Shown here: positions 1-4,749 of the stretch, one piece after another | How the letters are laid out: every line of letters starts with the position of its first letter | Position numbering within the stretch: position 1 is the first letter of the stretch | Position numbers and translations under genes: made by a program | NCBI GenBank assembly: GCA_030426875.1 | Contig: JAUHXI010000083.1 | Span: forward strand, 1-6,546 | DNA length: 6,546 nt | Direction: 5' to 3' | DNA from: a bacterium | GTDB taxonomy: Bacteria; Patescibacteriota; Gracilibacteria; UM-FILTER-43-11 | Notes under the pieces: generated by a model | What the model was told of the DNA's origin: nothing | What the model saw: only the letters and a program-made list of their open reading frames with translations | The model's database searches: none

Positions 1-1608
1 GAAATTGCCTTGGCAAAAAAAAATGCAGCTGGTGATGCCGTTTTCATTACCCCTTTACGCTTTGATTTTGGAGCGCCCTTTAATCGTGTGGTTCCTAAGG
101 AGCGAGTGGAACTCCCAATCAATGTGGCACTCTCGGGTGAAGACAGCGTTTTAATAGATCAGGGTGTTATTGATTATAGGGGGCAGTCTGTTTTGGCGGT
201 TACACGCTATATTGAAGGATTGGATTGGGGGCTCGTTGTTAAAATAGATCGCGATGAGGCACTAGCTCCCATTGGAGTTCTGCTTAGCTCTTATCTCATT
301 GTCTCTATTTTTTCCACATTATTGCTAATATTCTTTACGTATTTAGCCGTAAACAGCTTTTCTCGACCAATTACTCAGCTCACCTCAGTGGCCATTGCAA
401 TAGAGAAGGGGGATTTTTCTAAACGTGCCAAGGTCCCATCGAGGGATGAGGTGGGTAAATTAGCCCAAGCCTTTAATCACATGGCTGAAAAATTAAAAGA
501 ATCTTATGAAAGTTTAGAAAAAAGAGTGCATGAACGTACAGAGGAATTGAAAAAATTTAAATTAGCCGCAGAGTTTTCAATGGATGGTGTCGTGATTACG
601 AATAAAAATTTTGAATTCACTTATATTAACCCTGCAATGGAGAAAATGTCTGGTCGTCGTTTTTCAGAAGTTAAAGGAAAACGAGCGACTGATTTTTTAA
701 AAAGTGAAAAAGACACGGAAACGTTTATCAATAACGTGGTTCAGACTGTTTTACGGGGGCAGCCCTTTGTTAGTGACGAGGCCATCCTCACTACCAATGA
801 TTTGCCCATTCGATTGGCTGTATATCCTATTATACAAGAGGGAAAGCCCTTATTTTTTGTTGCTTTGGCACAAGATATCTCTCGATATAAAGCAGTGGAC
901 CGGGCTAAGTCTGAATTTGTTTCTTTGGCATCGCATCAGCTAAAAACACCTCTTTCTATGGTGAATTGGTATAGTGAAATGCTTTTGGATGAGAGGGGGA
1001 ATGAGCTTACTGAAAAACAGAAGAGGTACATTGAGAAGATTTATAAAGGAGGTAAGTATATGACTGCCTTGGTCAACTCACTTCTAAATGTTTCTCGAGT
1101 CGAGATGCAATTGTCTGAAGTGGATTATAAATGTTTGGATTTGGTTGAAATTTTACGTGTAGAAATAGGACATTTCAAATTTTTAATTGAAAAAAAACAA
1201 ATAACGCTTGAGTTGAATGTTGAGCCTCCTCGCATCTTTATAACTGCAAATGAAAATTTGACTTCAATTGTTTTTCACAATTTAATTTCTAATGCGATTA
1301 AGTATACCTCAAAGGGTGGCCAGGTTAACGTTTCTGTCTGTCATAAAGATGGGTTTCTTGAGCTTCGCTTTGAAGATAATGGCTGTGGTATTCCGGCTGA
1401 TCAACATGACCAAATATTTACTAAATTATTCCGAGCCTCAAATGTTAAAGGTCAGTCGGTGGAGGGTGCTGGATTGGGGCTTTACATTGTGAAGACAATT
1501 ATGGATAATTTCGGATGTGATATCTGGTTTGAGTCTGAGTTAGGTGTGGGCACCACATTTATTATTCGTGCTCCAGGTCACTATGTGGTTGATCCACCAT
1601 CAGATTGA
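1..1608 (+). CDS. Membrane sensor histidine kinase (Cache-like sensor, TM, HAMP, PAS, HisKA, HATPase_c), 5' end cut off by window
   Basis: The frame is open from base 1, so the true start lies upstream; the TTG at base 10 is internal. Numbering the 535 visible codons from base 1, residues 1 to about 90 look like the C-terminal half of an extracytoplasmic Cache-type sensor, ending in WGLVVKIDRDEALAP. A membrane helix follows (about 92-118), then a HAMP linker (about 118-170), a short charged coiled coil, a PAS domain (about 188-295) and a HisKA dimerisation domain with phosphoacceptor H312 in SLASHQLKTPL. The ATPase domain has the N box (N431 in HNLISNAIKYT), the G1 box (D459 in EDNGCGIP) and the G2 box GAGLGLYIVK, followed by LGVGTTFII. 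All catalytic boxes are present, so it should be an active autokinase. There is no fused receiver; the receiver gene 24 bp downstream is the likely partner. The signal sensed cannot be told from sequence. Confidence 0.95.
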   Translation, partial: EIALAKKNAAGDAVFITPLRFDFGAPFNRVVPKERVELPINVALSGEDSVLIDQGVIDYRGQSVLAVTRYIEGLDWGLVVKIDRDEALAPIGVLLSSYLIVSIFSTLLLIFFTYLAVNSFSRPITQLTSVAIAIEKGDFSKRAKVPSRDEVGKLAQAFNHMAEKLKESYESLEKRVHERTEELKKFKLAAEFSMDGVVITNKNFEFTYINPAMEKMSGRRFSEVKGKRATDFLKSEKDTETFINNVVQTVLRGQPFVSDEAILTTNDLPIRLAVYPIIQEGKPLFFVALAQDISRYKAVDRAKSEFVSLASHQLKTPLSMVNWYSEMLLDERGNELTEKQKRYIEKIYKGGKYMTALVNSLLNVSRVEMQLSEVDYKCLDLVEILRVEIGHFKFLIEKKQITLELNVEPPRIFITANENLTSIVFHNLISNAIKYTSKGGQVNVSVCHKDGFLELRFEDNGCGIPADQHDQIFTKLFRASNVKGQSVEGAGLGLYIVKTIMDNFGCDIWFESELGVGTTFIIRAPGHYVVDPPSD

Positions 1609-1632
1609 TACATCATTACTTTCTATTAAATA

Positions 1633-2040
1633 ATGTTAGCCATGAAAGAAGGGAAAAAGCCGATTATTTTATTGACTGAAGATGAACTTTCTTTACAGGA
1701 GGTTATTATGGATTGCTTATTGAGCGTGGGTTTTGAGGTGCTTTGTGCCCGTAGTTATGATGAGGCAATTATGTATTTAGGCCAAGCGCATTCTATTTCT
1801 TTTTTGTGGTTAGATCACTATCTAATAGATGAAAAAACCGGTTTGGATATTTTGAGTTATGTTAGAGCTTCCGATAAATGGTCTAACTTGTCCGTGTTTG
1901 TGGTTTCGAATACTTTTAATCCTGAAGTGAAAGCAGAATATTTGAATTTAGGCATTCATCAACATTATGATAAGGCGGCTTCTCGCTTGGATCTAATTGT
2001 GAATGATCTTCAAAAGCTCGTTTTCTCGCCTGTGATTTGA
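1633..2040 (+). CDS. Stand-alone response-regulator receiver (REC) protein
   Basis: This 135-residue protein is one CheY-like receiver domain with no output domain. The expected residues are visible: acidic pair E16/D17 in LLTEDE, phosphoacceptor D61 in FLWLDHY (bases 1813-1815), the switch Ser S92 in VFVVSN, and K114 in HYDKAAS. The position after D61 and the loop IDEKTGLDIL fit the fold. It starts 24 bp after the kinase stop and is probably co-transcribed with it, so it is the likely phosphate acceptor of that kinase. A second ATG at 1642 would give MKEGKKPIILL, an equally normal N-terminus; neither ATG has a Shine-Dalgarno sequence, so the start is uncertain by three codons. With no DNA-binding or enzymatic domain, it must act through protein contacts or pass phosphate on, as single-domain receivers do. 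Confidence 0.92.
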   Translation: MLAMKEGKKPIILLTEDELSLQEVIMDCLLSVGFEVLCARSYDEAIMYLGQAHSISFLWLDHYLIDEKTGLDILSYVRASDKWSNLSVFVVSNTFNPEVKAEYLNLGIHQHYDKAASRLDLIVNDLQKLVFSPVI

Positions 2041-2063
2041 ATTGATATTCAAAGCCATGGATT

Positions 2064-2092
2064 TTAAAAATTCTTTTAAAAAAATTTATAAT
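2064..2092 (+). promoter_or_regulatory. Putative sigma70-type promoter for the lipoprotein gene
   Basis: A perfect -10 hexamer TATAAT lies at 2087-2092. With a 17-bp spacer the -35 is TTAAAA at 2064-2069, matching four of six consensus bases. The surroundings are rich in A/T tracts, including two TTTTAAAA units. Transcription would start near 2099, leaving only about five bases before the ATG at 2105, so the mRNA would be almost leaderless. No Shine-Dalgarno sequence precedes the ATG, which fits. Assigned by eye only. Confidence 0.5.
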
Positions 2093-2104
2093 TAACTCAA
2101 TTTT

Positions 2105-2656
2105 ATGAAAAAATTTCTACCCCTATTTCTTATTCTTTTTCTTTTAAATGGCTGTCAAGGCGATGTGGCTGAAGAATCGGTGGATGTGGATATTCCAAAT
2201 TCATCCCACTCATCAGAAGTTCAGACTGAGTCGTCAACCTCAGAGGCTGAGATTGTGGAGTCAGACTTAGAAGCTGCTGAAGAAGAGGCTTTGAATGAGC
2301 TCAATACTTTGTCAGAAGAGGAATCCCTTACTAATTCCGATGACAATATAATCATCAGTTCTCCTGAGCCCAATCAAACCATATCAAGCCCCCTAGTAAT
2401 TGAGGGCGAAGCCATCGGAAAATGGTACTTTGAAGGTGCTTTCTTGGTTCGTCTGATGGATGAGGAGGGCAAGGAACTTGCCATTGCTCCTGTAACAGCG
2501 ACTGAGGAGTGGATGACTGAAGAACCTGTTCCATTTGTAGCTGACCTAGAGTTCGAACCAGGTGAGGCTGCCGCAGGTAAGCTTATTTTTGAGAACGACA
2601 ACCCCTCAGGTTTGCCAGAGAATGCCTTGAGCTTTGAGTTACCAGTTCAATTTTAA
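2105..2656 (+). CDS. Lipoprotein with acidic linker and C-terminal Gmad2 immunoglobulin-like domain
   Basis: This 183-residue protein has a lipoprotein signal peptide: MKK, a hydrophobic stretch (4-14) and the lipobox LNGC with lipidation at C17. Residues 18 to about 80 form a low-complexity linker rich in Glu, Ser, Asp and Thr, probably disordered and strongly acidic. Residues about 82-183 match the Gmad2 pattern (bacterial spore-germination-associated Ig-like fold): IIISSPEPNQTISSPL, IEGEAIGKWYFEGAF, EEWMTEEPVPF and NDNPSGLPE. The domain reaches the C-terminus, so the protein is complete. It should be anchored on the outer face of the membrane with the beta domain held away from it by the linker. 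Such lipoproteins are common in Patescibacteria but their role is not established. It lies 64 bp after the receiver gene with its own promoter candidate and ends before a bidirectional terminator. The sequence does not show whether it is functionally linked to the two-component pair. Confidence 0.9.
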   Translation: MKKFLPLFLILFLLNGCQGDVAEESVDVDIPNSSHSSEVQTESSTSEAEIVESDLEAAEEEALNELNTLSEEESLTNSDDNIIISSPEPNQTISSPLVIEGEAIGKWYFEGAFLVRLMDEEGKELAIAPVTATEEWMTEEPVPFVADLEFEPGEAAAGKLIFENDNPSGLPENALSFELPVQF

Positions 2657-2688
2657 TCATATTGTGAGGGGTGTGATATGACTCACTA

Positions 2689-2724
2689 AAAAAGCTAGCA
2701 AGGTTTAGATCCTGCTAGCTTTTT
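2689..2724. terminator. Bidirectional Rho-independent terminator between convergent genes
   Basis: The left arm 2689-2703 (AAAAAGCTAGCAAGG) pairs with the right arm 2711-2724 (CCTGCTAGCTTTTT), giving 14 pairs with one bulged A and a 7-base loop. The GC-rich core is flanked by a T run on both strands (T5 on plus, T6 on minus). It sits between the lipoprotein stop and the convergent PH-gene stop, so it can end both transcripts. Confidence 0.9.
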
Positions 2725-2737
2725 AGTCATCTAGGCA

Positions 2738-3250
2738 TTAGAGGCCTTGATTTTTTGAATTTTTAGCTCGTTCAATTAGCTCATCACGCAATTTTTCAGC
2801 GTCTTCTTTTGCAATTCCTGGTAAGCGGCCCTCAGAGCCACCTCCCCACCTCCCCATTGACACGCCAGAGGTGCCAGCGGTTTGGATTTGAATGTCAGAG
2901 AGTCCTAGGACGCGTGATAGTATGCTACGGTGGATGTCTACATTTTGAATGCGGTCATAAGGGATGGTCACATATTTTTTACTAAGAACGCCTTGTTCGC
3001 TTTTAAAGCCATTCTCACTCAGTTCATAACGATAAAAATGACGTGCAAGCATGGCCCATACAAATAAAAGCACAAGTAGGACAATTGCACCCAAAATAAT
3101 GTATACATTTAATTTTGGATCAATGCCTGCCCGACGCAGTTGAGATTCAAGGCTAAATGTATAGATAAACATTAGAACGTAGAAGCCTGAAAAACGAAAT
3201 AAATAATTGATAAAAAATAGCCAAACGGCTCGAGGATTGAGTTTTTTCAT
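2738..3250 (-). CDS. Two-TM membrane protein with bacterial PH (bPH_2, YdbS-like) domain
   Basis: This 170-residue protein has two hydrophobic helices (about 10-33 and 48-68), separated by a short polar loop. A bPH_2 domain of the DUF304/YdbS type follows (about 72-160). The family signature is clear: YELSENGFKSEQGVLSKK, then YVTIPYDRIQNVDI, then LGLSDIQIQTAG, and a closing GRLPGIAKEDAEKLRDELI. A Gly-rich turn (GRWGGGSEG) sits where family members vary. The short basic tail should be cytoplasmic. These proteins are widespread small membrane proteins whose ligand and role are unknown; the PH fold suggests binding to protein or lipid at the membrane. The ATG at 3250 has no clear Shine-Dalgarno sequence. 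The gene is divergent from the Smr gene, with an extended -10 promoter candidate upstream, and converges on the lipoprotein gene across a terminator. It appears to be transcribed alone. Confidence 0.9.
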   Translation of the reverse strand: MKKLNPRAVWLFFINYLFRFSGFYVLMFIYTFSLESQLRRAGIDPKLNVYIILGAIVLLVLLFVWAMLARHFYRYELSENGFKSEQGVLSKKYVTIPYDRIQNVDIHRSILSRVLGLSDIQIQTAGTSGVSMGRWGGGSEGRLPGIAKEDAEKLRDELIERAKNSKNQGL

Positions 3251-3275
3251 TCTAAGTCAGTTTAATGATACTTGA

Positions 3276-3304
3276 ATTATAGCATATTTTAACTTACAGT
3301 ACAA
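3276..3304 (-). promoter_or_regulatory. Putative extended -10 promoter for the PH-domain gene
   Basis: Read on the minus strand, TATAAT (3281-3276) is preceded by TGC (3284-3282), forming an extended -10 TGCTATAAT. At a 17-bp spacer the -35 position is TTGTAC (3304-3299), which keeps only the TTG of the consensus; an extended -10 tolerates that. Transcription would start near 3269, about 19 bases before the ATG. The -35 region lies inside the palindrome at 3294-3318. Confidence 0.55.
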
Positions 3305-3318
3305 TGGCTGTACTTTAA
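3294..3318. promoter_or_regulatory. 25-bp palindrome (possible operator) in the divergent PH/Smr promoter region
   Basis: Arms TTACAGTACA (3294-3303) and TGTACTTTAA (3309-3318) match at 9 of 10 positions around the 5-base centre ATGGC; the inner six bases AGTACA/TGTACT are perfect. It covers the -35 position of the PH promoter and ends eight bases before the Smr ATG. A -10-like TTTAAT (3314-3319) for the Smr gene overlaps its right end. It could be a repressor site controlling both genes, or a hairpin at the start of the Smr mRNA. No regulator gene is visible in the window. Confidence 0.45.
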
Positions 3319-3326
3319 TTTTTTCT

Positions 3327-3581
3327 ATGTCCAAAATCAGTCTCGATCTCCATGACATCTACAATAAAAGCCACAAAATTGAAGACGAGCTCAATCGGGT
3401 GATTGATGAGGCAATGAAAAATAAAATCCCGCTCATTGATATCATTCCAGGGAAGGGGACGGGGGCTTTGATGAAGAAAGTGAAGCGGTTCTTGAATCAG
3501 AAGCACATCAAAAAGCTGTATCATCGACTTGAGGTGAAGCCAAAAAACCACGGCAAGATTTTGGTGCATTTTCGGTTCTGA
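3327..3581 (+). CDS. Small stand-alone Smr-domain protein
   Basis: The 84-residue product is almost entirely one Smr (small MutS-related) domain. The opening LDLH motif is at residues 6-9, followed by a long helix (about 18-32), the strand and loop IIPGKGTGAL (39-48), a second helix KKVKRFLN and a final strand KILVHF. Smr domains bind nucleic acid and many act as endonucleases. Here the usual HGxGxG loop reads PGKGTG, with Pro where His is common; I recall related small Smr proteins of this form in other bacteria, so it is probably a subfamily trait and not damage. The substrate is unknown. The ATG has no Shine-Dalgarno sequence and lies just after the palindrome, suggesting a very short leader. 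The gene converges on the HEXXH gene with five bases between the stops and no visible terminator. Confidence 0.88.
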   Translation: MSKISLDLHDIYNKSHKIEDELNRVIDEAMKNKIPLIDIIPGKGTGALMKKVKRFLNQKHIKKLYHRLEVKPKNHGKILVHFRF

Positions 3582-3586
3582 GCCAT

Positions 3587-4243
3587 TTAAGCTGCTGCAT
3601 TTTGCGATTTTGTGTAAGCTCCATCGTTGGCAGCTCTTTCTTCTTGCCGCCTTGCAAGGAAAGCTTGAAGCCTCTCTCTTGAAGACCTAATAGCAATCAT
3701 CTCATCCACTGAGGCAATGCCCAGTGCACGTGTTACAGACTTAGCCACGCCTTGATATTGTCCATAGGCATCAAAGTCACTCGTCCCGCTGGCCTCAGAA
3801 ACCCCGTATTCTTCAGTGTTGTGGGCTGCTGTTGAAGTGAAGCCTTCAATTTGGATTTCGGTTTCAAATACATGATTGGGATCGATTTTATGAAACGAGC
3901 CATGAAGCTTTTCATGTTTAGCAACGCGCTCTCCAACTTTATCCACATCTAAGTCAGACCGTTGAGCTGTTCCCTTAAAGGTCTCATAGCCTGTCATCCC
4001 ATAGCTGCCATTGTGGTGGTAGCCTAAAACAGTCAGTCCACCGTGATTCTCATTAGTGTGATTAATACTGTAGACACTTCCTAATTTATCGGTCACAGCA
4101 TGTCTAAAATGAGCAATCATTCTTGCTTCCTCTAGATCACCACCTTCCTCAGCATTAGCGCTGTGCCAGTCTAAATTGGCTCCGAGGGAGGAAAATGAGT
4201 CTGGAATGTCTTCTTCCCGATGATTTAGTGTTTCAGCTCCCAT
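3587..4243 (-). CDS. Uncharacterised soluble protein with HEXXH motif, probable zinc metallopeptidase
   Basis: I do not recognise a named family. The 218-residue product (from the ATG at 4243) has no signal peptide or membrane helix, so it should be cytoplasmic. HEKLH at residues 110-114 (bases 3916-3902) fits the zinc-binding HEXXH motif. Nineteen residues after its last His, EGFT (133-136, bases 3847-3836) resembles the EGxT(E) segment that gives the third, Glu ligand in several gluzincin-like peptidases. The following region, with DFDAYGQYQGVAKSVTRALG, also resembles the helix that follows in such proteins. Residues 1-100 are rich in His, Asn and Gly and match nothing I know. The C-terminal tail (about 185-218) is charged, then Ala/Asn-rich. 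An upstream TTG at 4252 is in frame, but the ATG is preferred: GGGGTG lies just upstream as a weak ribosome site. The gene abuts the Smr stop. Protease activity is inferred, not shown. Confidence 0.72.
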   Translation of the reverse strand: MGAETLNHREEDIPDSFSSLGANLDWHSANAEEGGDLEEARMIAHFRHAVTDKLGSVYSINHTNENHGGLTVLGYHHNGSYGMTGYETFKGTAQRSDLDVDKVGERVAKHEKLHGSFHKIDPNHVFETEIQIEGFTSTAAHNTEEYGVSEASGTSDFDAYGQYQGVAKSVTRALGIASVDEMIAIRSSRERLQAFLARRQEERAANDGAYTKSQNAAA

Positions 4244-4290
4244 ACACCCCAAAAATACGCTTATTTTTCAAAAAGTCCAGCCCTTTTTTT

Positions 4291-4315
4291 GTGAGCGATA
4301 AGTGGTAAGGCTCAC
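4291..4315. repeat. Short inverted repeat enclosing two heptamer units
   Basis: GTGAGC (4291-4296) and GCTCAC (4310-4315) form a perfect 6-bp stem. The loop contains GATAAGT (4297-4303) and GGTAAG (4304-4309), close variants of the heptamers in the large hairpin at 4621-4699. On the plus strand it is followed by CCC and six Ts (4319-4324), so it resembles a weak terminator, but no plus-strand gene needs one here. Confidence 0.5.
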
Positions 4316-4620
4316 CCCTTTTTTAGCTTGAAACCTTCTTCACTTCAACCTCAAATCCCAACTTAATAACCTTACCCCCTTATGCCACCTCTTTTTTTTT
4401 GTTTATTTTTTCTTTTCTTCATTTTTGACCCCAAAAACGAAGTAAAAACGGCTGGGGAGAACACGAGGTGGAATCATCTTTATTTCCTTTATTCATTGTT
4501 TTACCCGCTCGTTTCTCACCAGGCCCCTAGCCTTACCGGGAAATCAGCACTTATTTATAGGGTTTTGAATGATTTTAGATTTTTTTATGGAATTTGTTCA
4601 AACTAAAAATCTGCTGATCC

Positions 4621-4699
4621 AGTGGTAAGCGGTTAGCGGTAAGTTTTTCTTTTTTTGGCTTTGCCAAAAGTAGTTGCTAATCGCTAATCGCTTACCTCT
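4621..4699. repeat. Long imperfect hairpin built from tandem 7-bp units
   Basis: Arms 4621-4643 and 4677-4699 are 23 bases each and match at 19 positions; two of the four differences would be G-U pairs in plus-strand RNA. The left arm reads as heptamers GGTAAGC, GGTTAGC, GGTAAGT (4624-4644). The right arm reads, in reverse complement, GGTAAGC, GATTAGC, GATTAGC (4696-4676). Inside the loop, TTTTGGC (4653-4659) and GCCAAAA (4663-4669) form a second perfect 7-bp stem with a TTT loop. No T run follows on either strand, so it is not a typical terminator. It lies about 50 bp past the M3 stop. It may be a REP-like or MITE-like element, or a structured 3' end of the M3 mRNA. Confidence 0.75.
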
Positions 4700-4749
4700 A
4701 GCCGCTTCAAGACAAAATCTACAATTAAGAATTGGATCAAGTTAACCAC

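Larger units (their letters stand above)
4244..4749. other. About 500-bp intergenic region without a convincing gene
   Basis: This region separates the HEXXH gene from the M3 peptidase gene, both on the minus strand. It holds two repeat structures (4291-4315 and 4621-4699) and a pyrimidine-rich stretch around 4391-4427 with a run of nine Ts. It also holds scattered CTTACC/GGTAAG words. No tRNA, CRISPR or recognisable protein is visible. The promoter of the HEXXH gene should lie near its low-coordinate end; on the minus strand TATTTT about 11 bases before the ATG is a weak -10 candidate. No classic terminator for the M3 gene was found. Confidence 0.7.

Noticed and set aside
10..12. TTG as the start of the histidine kinase
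   Set aside because: The frame is open back to base 1 and the protein would begin in the middle of the sensor domain, so the gene is truncated by the window.
2374..2601. Minus-strand ORF opposite the lipoprotein gene
   Set aside because: It is an antisense shadow of the Gmad2 domain; its Ser/Ala-rich composition reflects the complement of acidic codons.
3315..3569. Minus-strand ORF of 84 codons opposite the Smr gene
   Set aside because: It is an antisense shadow of a recognisable Smr domain and has no features of its own.
4382..4606. Plus-strand ORF of 74 codons in the intergenic region
   Set aside because: It is Phe/Leu-rich because it reads through a T-rich tract, shows no domain or conserved pattern, and lacks a ribosome site.
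4543..4618. Nested inverted repeats ATCAGCA/TGCTGAT and AGATTTTT/AAAAATCT
   Set aside because: Arms are short and AT-rich, and the two pairs overlap by one base at 4612, so they cannot both form fully; likely chance.
4621..4699. Reading the large hairpin as a Rho-independent terminator of the M3 gene
   Set aside because: No T run follows the stem on the minus strand, or on the plus strand.
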